From Christiangramia crocea (GTDB lineage: Bacteria > Bacteroidota > Bacteroidia > Flavobacteriales > Flavobacteriaceae), in the NCBI RefSeq assembly GCF_022410465.1, contig NZ_JAJSON010000004.1:103088-167087 (forward strand): a stretch of DNA of 64,000 nt, read 5' to 3'. Each line of letters opens with the position of its first letter. The first letter of the stretch is position 1. Below the pieces are notes generated by a model. It saw only the letters and a list, made by a program, of their open reading frames with translations. It had not been told where the DNA came from and made no database searches. A program made the position numbers and the translations under genes. Positions 36,439 through 44,649 of this stretch are shown in pieces.

Positions 36439-36861
36439 TTAACAAATTTTACAATTTAAGCCTGAGCCTTTTAATTTCTGAAGAACTTCCTTTTCATCTT
36501 CCCCTCCCGGGATAGCTCCGGTGTCCGCAGTATTATAAGGTCTCAAGTATCTTTTTTGCGGGCTCGTATTTTTTAACGAAATCTTCATAATTTTCCCCCT
36601 CCATGGAGAGGATTTCCTTATCATAATTCGCCTGGAATGTCAGGAAATCTATGGTCCACTGTTTTCCGTTTCTAAGAGAAAGCCTGAATTTTCTGCCGGT
36701 TTTATCATACCCGATCTTGGAACTGGTTTCCGCCTGAATTCCTGGGACTTCCGCGAATATCCGCTTGCAGATTTTAGGTCGGCATGGAGGTAGTCCAGAG
36801 AGTCCTTACAGCCTGTAGCAGCTAAAACTATTAGCCTTAGCAGTTTTTTATTTAATTCCAA
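36439..36861 (-). pseudogene. frameshifted lipoprotein remnant spread over three reading frames
   Basis: No single frame is open, but three frames each carry a protein-like part in order. From a TTG at 36861: MELNKKLLRLIVLAATGCKD, a lipoprotein-type signal continuing to about 36780. Next, in another frame to a stop at 36533: IFAEVPGIQAETSSKIGYDK, FRLSLRNGKQWTIDFLTFQA and YEDFVKKYEPAKKILETL. Last, in the third frame to 36439: NTADTGAIPGGEDEKEVLQK ending SGLNCKIC. One shift near 36778 (at an A-run) and one near 36535 would restore a protein of about 140 residues. It overlaps the upstream lipoprotein gene by 10 bp, so it was probably the next gene of that operon. Sequencing error is the alternative. 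Confidence 0.55.
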
Positions 36862-37409
36862 TAGATCATAAAGTACTTGATCTTTGCATCATCAGGAATT
36901 TGGGAAGCTCTTATCTTACTGTCGGTATCGTACCTTAGACTTGTGGGTAGCTGATTTTTATCTATGGTGACATAGGCATTTATTTCATCCAGGAACACAA
37001 CGGCGGAGTTTATAGTATTTTCTATTCTTGAAATATTATAATTCTCCACTATGTCTTTGAAAGTACTCTTAACATTTACGCCATGTTTGGTCTCATAACG
37101 GGAGTCCAGGATTCTTATATATCCAATAGTACTTGTTGAATCAAATTCCTGAAGTGGTTCCAGGCTCATCAGGGCATTGCCATCTTTATCGAATATTTTT
37201 ATCTCATCAGTAGATCTTAATTGCTCCGGTCCAGTGGTCTGTCTTACAATACTGTCTCCTGCAAATATTGAATCGAGTTGATTGATCTTTACTTCTTTTT
37301 TAAGCGGTCCGACCTGGGTGGGAGTGATAAGGAAAGGATTTTCCTCGTCTGTTGTACAGGATGAAACAGTAACACATAAACCAAGGATTAATAAAGCTCT
37401 TTTATACAT
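36852..37409 (-). CDS. putative lipoprotein, 185 aa
   Basis: The signal peptide MYKRALLILGLCVTVSSCTT has a lipobox ending VSSC (Cys18), so it is expected to be lipid-anchored. The mature part is mostly beta/polar, including DSIFAGDSIVRQTTG and KIKYFMIYWN at the end. No family recognised. It starts 16 bp after the HerA-like ATPase gene and is followed by the frameshifted lipoprotein remnant; the three may have formed one transcript. Confidence 0.75.
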   Translation of the reverse strand: MYKRALLILGLCVTVSSCTTDEENPFLITPTQVGPLKKEVKINQLDSIFAGDSIVRQTTGPEQLRSTDEIKIFDKDGNALMSLEPLQEFDSTSTIGYIRILDSRYETKHGVNVKSTFKDIVENYNISRIENTINSAVVFLDEINAYVTIDKNQLPTSLRYDTDSKIRASQIPDDAKIKYFMIYWN

Positions 37410-37425
37410 TTTAGATATGATAGAT

Positions 37426-38940
37426 TTATTTTAATAATTTGTTCAATATTCCTAATGCCCCGCGAATAAAGGTGGCGCTTGTAAGGACTTTTAGAACCGC
37501 ACTTTCCATATTCGACTTTCGGGAGCTTGTTTTGTTTATTTTTTTTCTCTCTTTTTCTGCCTTCTCTTTTGCTTCTTTCTTTTCCGCAATTTCGATTTTC
37601 TTCGTCAGGATTTCATGAGCACTTTCCCTGTCTACCTTTTCATTGTATTTTGGCAGAATTTCAGATTGGGTGATCAGCTTTTCCAATTCAATTTCTGAAA
37701 GTATATCCATCCGGCTCATAGGCGCCCTAAGCATAGTGGCAACAAGAGGTGAAGGACGTCCTTTTTCATCCAGGGCCGAAATCATCGCTTCACCTATACC
37801 TAACGCCGTCAGTATATTTTTGGTATCATAAAATTCTGAAAGAGGATAATTTTCCGCGGCAAGTTTAATGGCCTTTCTGTCTTTTGCGGTAAACGCTCTG
37901 AGGGCATGCTGGATCTTTAATCCAAGCTGTCCCAAAACTTCTTCCGGAATATCGGCCGGATTCTGGGTTACGAAATAAATTCCCACCCCTTTTGATCTTA
38001 TAAGTTTAATAATGCTTTCAATCTGATCCAGCAATGCATCTGAAGCCTCTTCAAAAATGAGGTGTGCTTCATCAATGAACATCACAAGTTCCGGTTTATC
38101 CGCATCTCCCTTTTCAGGAAAGGTAGTGTAGACTTCTGCGAGCAGGCTAAGCATGAAGGTGGAAAATAATTTTGGCCGGTCCTGAATATCGGTAAGTCTC
38201 AGTACATTCACATAACCGTAACCATCGTGGTCTTTTCTAAGAAGATCGTTCACTTCAAATGAGCGCTCTCCAAAAAAAAGATCAGCACCCTGTTGTTCCA
38301 GGGATACGATCTTTCTTAAGATCGCTCCTGTAGAAGCCTTTGAGATCCTTCCATAATCCTTTTCAAACTCATCTTTGCCTTCTTCTGTGGAATACCGGAT
38401 GATCTTTTTCAGATCTTTAAGGTCCAGCAGAGGCAGATGTTTATCATCACAATATTTGAATATAATGGCAAGTATTCCAGTTTGAGCGGAAGAAAGATCG
38501 AGGATCCTTGATAAGAGTACAGGGCCAAATTCACTTACCGTAGCTCTTAAACGTATTCCCTGTTGATCGGAAATGCTAAGGATCTCAACCGGAGAACCTT
38601 TAGGCTTGAACGGGAAATCCAGTAGTTTGTGTCTTTCATTGATGAATTCGGCACCATCTGAAGGTTTTGCTATTCCGCTAAGATCGCCTTTTACATCCAT
38701 GAGCAATACGGGCACCCCTTTTTCCGAAAGGTTTTCGGCAATGATCTGAAGGGTTTTTGATTTTCCGGTACCAGTGGCCCCGGCGATCAGGCCATGTCTG
38801 TTCATGGTTTTTAAGGGGAGCTTTACTGCTGCTTCAGAAAGCACTTCACCTACATACATTCCGGCACCGAGATAGATGCTGTCTCCTTTTGGATTATAAC
38901 CCTGCCGAATGGATGTGATGAATTTCTGCTTCTTTTCCAT
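37426..38940 (-). CDS. HerA/YjgR-type P-loop ATPase (DUF853)
   Basis: 504 residues. Walker A GATGTGKSKT at 54-63, Walker B LVMFIDEAHLIFEEA near 286-298, and the sensor-like FVTQNPADIPEEVLGQLGLK. This order and length fit the DUF853 (YjgR) branch of the HerA/FtsK superfamily. A very Lys/Glu-rich coiled coil at about 445-480 precedes a short C-terminal tail. HerA relatives are DNA translocases, but YjgR-type proteins have no firmly established role. No nuclease partner (NurA-like) or defence genes adjoin it, so a housekeeping role is more likely than defence. Confidence 0.88.
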   Translation of the reverse strand: MEKKQKFITSIRQGYNPKGDSIYLGAGMYVGEVLSEAAVKLPLKTMNRHGLIAGATGTGKSKTLQIIAENLSEKGVPVLLMDVKGDLSGIAKPSDGAEFINERHKLLDFPFKPKGSPVEILSISDQQGIRLRATVSEFGPVLLSRILDLSSAQTGILAIIFKYCDDKHLPLLDLKDLKKIIRYSTEEGKDEFEKDYGRISKASTGAILRKIVSLEQQGADLFFGERSFEVNDLLRKDHDGYGYVNVLRLTDIQDRPKLFSTFMLSLLAEVYTTFPEKGDADKPELVMFIDEAHLIFEEASDALLDQIESIIKLIRSKGVGIYFVTQNPADIPEEVLGQLGLKIQHALRAFTAKDRKAIKLAAENYPLSEFYDTKNILTALGIGEAMISALDEKGRPSPLVATMLRAPMSRMDILSEIELEKLITQSEILPKYNEKVDRESAHEILTKKIEIAEKKEAKEKAEKERKKINKTSSRKSNMESAVLKVLTSATFIRGALGILNKLLK

Positions 38941-39039
38941 TAAAAGCTAATTTATCATAAAATTGGTAAAAGAAAGGAGCCACAGGAAAAGAATAATTCA
39001 TAAAATTGAATTTGAATCATAGCAACACCTGATCTGAAA

Positions 39040-40101
39040 TTATTTTGTGGCAGGAGTAAGAAGACGTATGCTTCCTTTAATGGCATCCATTTCTGCTTCG
39101 ATCCCGTTCGGGATTGTAACATTATCATCAATATGGCCGATCATGGCTCCTGAATATGCAGGAATATCCAGTGGTTTAATGTAATGATCTATCACTTCTT
39201 CCAGGGTTAGAGAACCATAGCCACTGCCCCCAGGATCACATTCTGTGCACTTTCCAAAAACGAATCCGCTTATCTGCTCAAAGACACCGGCAAGATAAAG
39301 CTGGGACATCATTCTGTCTACTGCATATATCTTTTCACCTACATCTTCCAGGTATAAGATCTTTCCTTTCCAGTTCTTGGGGAAATATTCAGAACCCATA
39401 ATCCCGGTTAATACGGAGAGATTTCCACCCAAAAGATTTCCTTTTGCAGTTCCTGGTGTGATTGTTCGTATCCTGTTTTCGGTCTGTGCCAGTTGGTCTC
39501 CTTTTGAATCGGGGTTTTTATAGGTAATTGCCTCCCTTTCAAAAAGCAATTTTTTGAAATAATCATAGCTAAAGGAATTCCAGGTTGAAACTGCTACCGG
39601 ACTGTGGAAAGTGACAAGACCTGTTTTTTTAAAAATGGCAAGATGAAGGGCGGTGATATCACTATAACCAGCGAAGATCTTAGGATTTTTGCTTATAGCT
39701 TCGTAATCAAGTTTGTCCAGTATCCTTGCCGAGCCGGAGCCACCGCGAAGCGCAATAATTGCCTTGATGTCTTTATCTTTAAACATTTCGTTGAGTTCCC
39801 CGGCACGCTCTTCATCTGTTCCGGCAAGATGGCCATAGCGATTATAGGTGTAATTGCCGAATTTAACCTTTAGCCCCATCGCTTCAAATGTTTCCTTTGC
39901 TATGTCGTAAGGTTCTGTTTCAAAGATGGCACTGGCCGGACTTACTATGGCAATAGTATCTCCTTCTTTTAAAGACTGAGGAATGAGAAGATCTGAATCA
40001 GGATTATTATTGCTGAGGATATTGTATTCAGTGCCGAATGAGCTTAAAGGGAAGACAAGACTGCCAGCCCCCATATTTTGAATGAATTTTCTTCTTTGCA
40101 T
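39040..40101 (-). CDS. LD-carboxypeptidase (S66 family, MccF/LdcA-like)
   Basis: 353 residues with an N-terminal Tat-like signal (MQRRKFIQNMGAGSLVFPLS), so probably periplasmic. Catalytic nucleophile Ser147 in FAGYSDITALHLAIFKKTG; Gly-rich ALRGGSGSARILDKLDYEA; C-terminal His in GAMIGHIDDNVTIPNG. Peptidase S66 enzymes remove the terminal D-Ala from muropeptide tetrapeptides, or cleave microcin C-like compounds. A muropeptide role suits the neighbouring PBP4-type gene 25 bp upstream on the same strand. Confidence 0.9.
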   Translation of the reverse strand: MQRRKFIQNMGAGSLVFPLSSFGTEYNILSNNNPDSDLLIPQSLKEGDTIAIVSPASAIFETEPYDIAKETFEAMGLKVKFGNYTYNRYGHLAGTDEERAGELNEMFKDKDIKAIIALRGGSGSARILDKLDYEAISKNPKIFAGYSDITALHLAIFKKTGLVTFHSPVAVSTWNSFSYDYFKKLLFEREAITYKNPDSKGDQLAQTENRIRTITPGTAKGNLLGGNLSVLTGIMGSEYFPKNWKGKILYLEDVGEKIYAVDRMMSQLYLAGVFEQISGFVFGKCTECDPGGSGYGSLTLEEVIDHYIKPLDIPAYSGAMIGHIDDNVTIPNGIEAEMDAIKGSIRLLTPATK

Positions 40102-40126
40102 TTCTTTGGTGTTATGAGTTTGAAAA

Positions 40127-41452
40127 TTAGTAATTATCCCTGATATTTTTGAGGATCACTTCCATTCCCTCCTTCAGCTTGGAGCTGGGAATGGTATAAT
40201 TACTATTCATAAAGCTGAAGATTAGAATTTTTCCTGACCGGGTTTTTAGAAATCCGCTTAAACTGTGATTGTTGCTTAAAGTACCGGTTTTGGCAAATAT
40301 ATAAGGAGTGGCTGCCTTATAATAATTTTTTAGTGTACCCGATTTGCCTCCAGTTGCAAGCATGCCGAATAACTTTTCCTTGGGCACTTCCTGACCTATC
40401 TTTTCCAGTAATTTCACCATTGTTCTCGGTGTGAAAAGATTATAGCGGGACAGTCCTGAGCCATCCACCCATACCGGCTCGTCTGGCAGGTCGTTCAGAT
40501 AGTTTTTCTTCATATGATCTATAGCGATCCGGGACTTCAGGGTGTCAGAAACTTCATCGGCGGCCATGAGCAGGATTTGTTCGGCTATAAAATTATCACT
40601 CTCTTGCAGCATACGTTTGTAGATACTGTCTGTTGGGATACTGTACAGGGTCTTATTGAATTTAACGTTTTCAGGAAGTTCGCTGATCATCCGGATTTCT
40701 TTATCCAGAGTATCCTTTAGAAGTTCCAGCATTGTTTGATCGGAATATTTAAATGGGACTTCTTTTGTGAACTCCTCCTTTCCCGGATATGCCTTAAAGG
40801 AATTGCTGGAAATGTCTCTTATTACTGCTGAACTCTTTTCCTCTTTATTATAAACAAACAATGAATCTTTAAAAAATGCCGGGCTAACCTGTGGTTTGTT
40901 CTTTTTTCTGAATTCGAATACAACGCGATTACCATAAATAGGCATTACCGATCTTTCCACGGAATAAGCATGGTTATAATCGTCCCATGACCAGCCGGGA
41001 CCGAAATATTTTTCGGTAAAGACCGGTGAATAATAGTAAAGCTCTTCATCAGAATTGCTCAGGAATTCCAGAACCTTGGATTTTGGTAGTTCGGGGTTCA
41101 GAAGAGATGGATCTCCTGTTCCTTTAAATATCAAAGAATCATTCTTTTTTAAATACCTTAAGGCCGGTACTGAGTCTCCCAGAATTTTGAGGCCAGTATA
41201 GAAAGTGAATAATTTGATATTCGATGCCGGGGTAAAATATTTATCTGAATTATACTCATATAGCATCTTATTTTTCTCCGGGTCATAAACAGCCAGCCCT
41301 GCAAAACTTTTTTTAAAAACCTGTGATGATCTAAAGACGCTCTCAATTTCTTTATTCGTCTTTTTAAGTGCTGAACAGGAGGAGAGTATACCTATCGCAA
41401 AAATACATATGAATATTTTTAAGGAAAGTGCTTTAGGGTTAGAAAAAAGCAT
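40127..41452 (-). CDS. dacB: D-alanyl-D-alanine carboxypeptidase/endopeptidase, PBP4 family (S13)
   Basis: 441 residues, predicted lipoprotein (signal ending GILSSC, Cys26). Active-site SxxK is SNIK at 77-80, in TPASNIKLFTFYTGL. The second motif lies in WVDGSGLSRYNLFTPRTM, and the third is KTG in IFAKTGTLSNNHSLSG. Trims or cleaves peptidoglycan cross-links in the periplasm. Upstream of and probably co-transcribed with the S66 carboxypeptidase gene; divergent from the M14 peptidase. The symbol is by family, not proof of orthology. Confidence 0.9.
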   Translation of the reverse strand: MLFSNPKALSLKIFICIFAIGILSSCSALKKTNKEIESVFRSSQVFKKSFAGLAVYDPEKNKMLYEYNSDKYFTPASNIKLFTFYTGLKILGDSVPALRYLKKNDSLIFKGTGDPSLLNPELPKSKVLEFLSNSDEELYYYSPVFTEKYFGPGWSWDDYNHAYSVERSVMPIYGNRVVFEFRKKNKPQVSPAFFKDSLFVYNKEEKSSAVIRDISSNSFKAYPGKEEFTKEVPFKYSDQTMLELLKDTLDKEIRMISELPENVKFNKTLYSIPTDSIYKRMLQESDNFIAEQILLMAADEVSDTLKSRIAIDHMKKNYLNDLPDEPVWVDGSGLSRYNLFTPRTMVKLLEKIGQEVPKEKLFGMLATGGKSGTLKNYYKAATPYIFAKTGTLSNNHSLSGFLKTRSGKILIFSFMNSNYTIPSSKLKEGMEVILKNIRDNY

Positions 41453-41610
41453 GGTTTAATAAAGTTTCTATAAACATACTTAGTTTATTGATAATTTCAT
41501 TCAAAAATAACTTTAGTATTATACATCTTCAGAGATATATTACTGTTCAGTGCAAAGCAAAAAGCCATAAAAAACCTTAATTTTAAACCTGTTCCTCAAT
41601 ATTGATAAAT

Positions 41611-43086
41611 ATGAAAAAAACCATAATAATTCCACTTTCCGCGCTTTTCTTTATTTTTTTATTTGGTCCGGTCAAAGCCCAGACTTCTGATTTTGCCATG
41701 GATCTTGCCCAGGATTATGACCAGTTTAGGAATAATAGGATAGATACCCGCCGTTTTAAGCATTCAGATCTTTTTCCTTTGATTGAAAAGTACAGGGATA
41801 ATCCCGTTTTCGAGATTAATAAAGTTGGGGAATCAATTGAGGGAAGAAGCCTGAATCTTATTAGCCTGGGTGAAGGAGATACCGATGTTTTTCTCTGGTC
41901 CCAGATGCACGGAGACGAATCCACAGCCACCATGGCGATTCTGGATATTCTCAACTTTTTTGAATCTGAAGAATTTGAGCAGGAAAGGACATTGATGCTT
42001 GAGAATTTGAAAATCCATTTTCTGCCCATGTTGAATCCCGACGGAGCTGAGTTATTTACCAGGAGGAATGCTCTGGGGATTGATGTCAACAGGGATGCAC
42101 TGCGGCTACAATCATCCGAGAGTCGCACTCTTAAAAGGATCAGGGATAGTCTGGATGCTGATTTCGGCTTCAATCTCCACGATCAGAGCCGCTATTATAA
42201 TGCAGAGAGAACATCTAAGCCGGCCACCATTTCTTTTCTGGCTCCAGCCTTTAATTATGAAAAGGATATCAATGAGGTGCGTTCTCGAGCCATGAAGCTT
42301 ATCGTGGTAATGAATGAGGTTCTGCAGGAGATTGCTCCGGGACAGGTAGGCAGATATAACGACGATTTTGAGCCAAGGGCTTTTGGAGATAATATCCAAA
42401 AATGGGGGACAAGTACGGTGCTTATAGAATCTGGAGGTTATCCTGAAGACCGTGAAAAACAGGAGATCAGGAGACTCAATTTTGTTGCGATTCTTTCTGC
42501 ATTACATTCGATAGCAATAAAAAGTTATCAGGATGAGATAATAGATGACTATGAAAATATTCCTAATAACGACCGAATGCTTTTCGATCTCAAATTGAAG
42601 GAAGTGACATATGAGCTTGAGGGAAATAATTATACCCTGGATCTTGGTATTAACAGGAATGAAAATGATCTAAAGGATAATACAGAATTCTATTATTCTT
42701 CGCAGATTGTTGACCAGGGGGATCTGTCTACCAGTTACGGCTATGAAAGTTTTGATGCTTCTGGCTACGTTCTTGATTTTGGTAAGATCTATTCTGTAAA
42801 CCTTCAGGATACTTCTGCTTTAAAAAAGCTTGATTTCACGACACTCCTTAAGGAAGGGGTAGGATATGTAAAACTGAAAAATTTACCGGAAGACATTCAG
42901 TATTCTAATTATCCTGTAAACCTGGTATCTGAAGACTTTCAAATAAATACCAACTTATGGCCGGGAAGAAATGCGACTTTCTTTCTAAAAAAAGACGGAA
43001 AAATAGAATACGCTGTGATAAATGGTTTTCTGGTAAAGCCTGAAGAGGTATCCGAAAAGCTGTGTAACTCTCTTATTTTGGACTGA
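41611..43086 (+). CDS. secreted M14-family zinc carboxypeptidase
   Basis: 491 residues from ATG 41611, with a signal peptide at about 1-23 (FGPVKAQ). Zinc ligands are H100 and E103 in WSQMHGDESTATM and H190 in FGFNLHDQSRYY. The substrate-binding NPDGAELFTRRNALGIDVNRD is intact, and the catalytic Glu fits IESGGYPEDREKQE. The extra C-terminal beta domain (about 310-491) resembles that of other Bacteroidota M14 proteins. Acts on peptides outside the cytoplasm; specificity unknown. Confidence 0.9.
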   Translation: MKKTIIIPLSALFFIFLFGPVKAQTSDFAMDLAQDYDQFRNNRIDTRRFKHSDLFPLIEKYRDNPVFEINKVGESIEGRSLNLISLGEGDTDVFLWSQMHGDESTATMAILDILNFFESEEFEQERTLMLENLKIHFLPMLNPDGAELFTRRNALGIDVNRDALRLQSSESRTLKRIRDSLDADFGFNLHDQSRYYNAERTSKPATISFLAPAFNYEKDINEVRSRAMKLIVVMNEVLQEIAPGQVGRYNDDFEPRAFGDNIQKWGTSTVLIESGGYPEDREKQEIRRLNFVAILSALHSIAIKSYQDEIIDDYENIPNNDRMLFDLKLKEVTYELEGNNYTLDLGINRNENDLKDNTEFYYSSQIVDQGDLSTSYGYESFDASGYVLDFGKIYSVNLQDTSALKKLDFTTLLKEGVGYVKLKNLPEDIQYSNYPVNLVSEDFQINTNLWPGRNATFFLKKDGKIEYAVINGFLVKPEEVSEKLCNSLILD

Positions 43087-43140
43087 TTCGGCCCTTGTTA
43101 ATCTGTTAGAGTCAAAAGGTTTTAAAAGTAAGATATTCTG

Positions 43141-43148
43141 TATCTTTG
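43141..43148 (+). promoter_or_regulatory. -7 box of queE, placed for a leaderless mRNA
   Basis: TATCTTTG is an exact -7 consensus ending only 6 bases before the queE ATG at 43155. Transcription would begin at or within a few bases of the start codon. No TTG lies 17-23 bases upstream. Confidence 0.5.
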
Positions 43149-43154
43149 CAGGCT

Positions 43155-43787
43155 ATGATTTCAGAAGAGACAAAGCAGTTGGTGGATAAAGGGATTATGC
43201 TCCCTTTGATGGAGGAATTCTATACAATTCAGGGTGAAGGGTTCCATAAGGGAACGGCTGCATATTTTATAAGAATTGGTGGATGTGATGTTGGTTGCCA
43301 CTGGTGTGACGTGAAGGAAAGCTGGGATGCTGAAGTTCATCCGCCTACCCGGATCGGGCAGATAATTGAAAATGCCATAAAATACAGTAAGACTATTGTG
43401 GTGACCGGAGGAGAACCGCTTACCTGGGATATGACTGAATTGACTGAAGGGCTTAAGAAGAAAGGCTGCAGTATTCATATCGAGACTTCAGGAGCTTACG
43501 ACCTTACCGGAACCTGGGACTGGATATGTCTTTCTCCTAAAAAGATAAAACTTCCGAAGCCAGAAATATATCCTCTTGCAAACGAACTAAAAGTTATCAT
43601 ATTCAATAAACATGATTTTAAGTTTGCAGAAGAGCAGGCCGCCCAGGTTGGAGAAGACTGTATACTTTATTTGCAACCGGAATGGAGCAATCGTGAAAAA
43701 ATGATACCTCTTATAGTTGATTATGTGATGCAAAACCCTAAATGGAAGGTTTCCCTTCAAACTCATAAGTACCTTAATATCCCATAA
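43155..43787 (+). CDS. queE: 7-carboxy-7-deazaguanine synthase QueE (radical SAM)
   Basis: 210 residues from ATG 43155. Makes 7-carboxy-7-deazaguanine from 6-carboxytetrahydropterin for queuosine tRNA modification. The [4Fe-4S] motif is CDVGCHWCDVKESW (C44, C48, C51), inside the typical FIRIGGCDVGCHWCDV context. Also seen: FYTIQGEGFHKGTAAYFIR, VTGGEPLTW and the end VSLQTHKYLNIP. An in-frame TTG at 43146 lies inside the promoter box and is rejected as the start. folE, which supplies the pathway's GTP-derived pterin, is in the same window at 57 kb. Confidence 0.97.
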   Translation: MISEETKQLVDKGIMLPLMEEFYTIQGEGFHKGTAAYFIRIGGCDVGCHWCDVKESWDAEVHPPTRIGQIIENAIKYSKTIVVTGGEPLTWDMTELTEGLKKKGCSIHIETSGAYDLTGTWDWICLSPKKIKLPKPEIYPLANELKVIIFNKHDFKFAEEQAAQVGEDCILYLQPEWSNREKMIPLIVDYVMQNPKWKVSLQTHKYLNIP

Positions 43788-43812
43788 AAAAACACCCTCT
43801 AAGGGTGTTTTT
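43786..43812. terminator. terminator after queE
   Basis: AAAAACACCCT pairs with AGGGTGTTTTT around a 4-nt loop. It overlaps the queE stop codon and also faces the convergent DUF2911 gene. Confidence 0.88.
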
Positions 43813-43831
43813 CAATTTTATTAAGAATTTC

Positions 43832-44389
43832 CTATTTCACGTTTTTGAATGGTACTTTTACATACTCATCGTCCCATCCAATAAGAAGATTTGTGCCGTC
43901 TGGAGTTCCTTCAAAAGCCATTGATAATGCTTCTATCGTGTTAGGTGATTGCCTCACCGGGACATTTATTCTTACCATGTCATCTTCATCAGTATATTCA
44001 TAGGCCCCCCAGGTATTAGTGTTTTTATTAAGTATGATCGTCCATTCCTTTTCATTTGGAATAGTATATAAAGTATAGGTTCCGGCCTCAACCGTTACAT
44101 CTGCCACCTGCATGTCCTTATAAAAAGTAAGTTCTGTAGCTTCATTCGCGCCCGTTCTCCATACCTCTCCATAAGGCACCAGTTTGCCGAAGATATCCCT
44201 ATCTCTTTTTTGTGGCCGGCTATAAATCACCCGTGCTATGGCTTCATCATTTTGGTTTCTGTATAATACAAGGTCCATTGGGCTGGCGTCCAGTTTTGCA
44301 AAATTGGGAGTGTCTTTATCCTGGGCATTAATAGGGTTTGCGACTAACATGCAGATGATACTGAATACTCCTAGAAATAGTCTTTTCAT
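43832..44389 (-). CDS. DUF2911 exported protein
   Basis: 185 residues with a signal peptide at about 1-23 (ending ANPINAQD). The body matches DUF2911 proteins of Bacteroidota: VIYSRPQKRDRDIFGKLVPY, GEVWRTGANEATELTF, EAGTYTLYTIPNEKEWTIIL and NKNTNTWGAYEY. These proteins are common in the phylum and have no established function. It is monocistronic, convergent with queE and divergent from asnB. Confidence 0.9.
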   Translation of the reverse strand: MKRLFLGVFSIICMLVANPINAQDKDTPNFAKLDASPMDLVLYRNQNDEAIARVIYSRPQKRDRDIFGKLVPYGEVWRTGANEATELTFYKDMQVADVTVEAGTYTLYTIPNEKEWTIILNKNTNTWGAYEYTDEDDMVRINVPVRQSPNTIEALSMAFEGTPDGTNLLIGWDDEYVKVPFKNVK

Positions 44390-44649
44390 TGTAGTTTGTT
44401 TTTGAATTAGTAATGATTGTTTAAAGATAGCTGAAGCGTTGTGGCTTAATTGTTAAAAAAGTGCTTACAAGCTGTTAAATTTTATCTGTCTTTATATATG
44501 AAAGAATTATGCCGAAATTTCACATGCATCAGTTTTCTTAAATGTTTAATTAAACAAAATTTGTTTTTAAATGAAACCAATATTCATATTATACTTTCCT
44601 TATATTATGTATAAGCGCATATTTGCCTTGTAATTATAAATTAAATGTC
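44390..44649. other. AT-rich intergenic region upstream of asnB
   Basis: 260 bp with no gene. It holds a 14-bp perfect AT-rich palindrome at 44543-44556 (TGTTTAATTAAACA) and poly-T stretches. A TATTTG near 44610 is only a partial -7 match. No clear promoter could be placed. Confidence 0.5.

Noticed and set aside
36439..36624. A separate 61-residue protein gene
   Set aside because: Its first half lies over better protein-like sequence in another frame; it is better explained as the last part of a frameshifted gene.
36774..36784. Programmed -1 frameshift in the lipoprotein remnant
   Set aside because: The A-run is not a clear canonical slippery heptamer with a downstream structure, and a second shift would still be needed; decay or sequencing error is simpler.
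37426..38940. Defence system built around the HerA-like ATPase
   Set aside because: No NurA, SIR2, nuclease or other effector gene is adjacent, and neighbouring genes are cell-wall and lipoprotein genes.
44543..44556. Perfect palindrome TGTTTAATTAAACA upstream of asnB as an operator
   Set aside because: A 14-bp AT-only-rich palindrome is expected a few times by chance in 64 kb of AT-rich DNA, and no promoter could be placed beside it. Listed only inside the intergenic entry.
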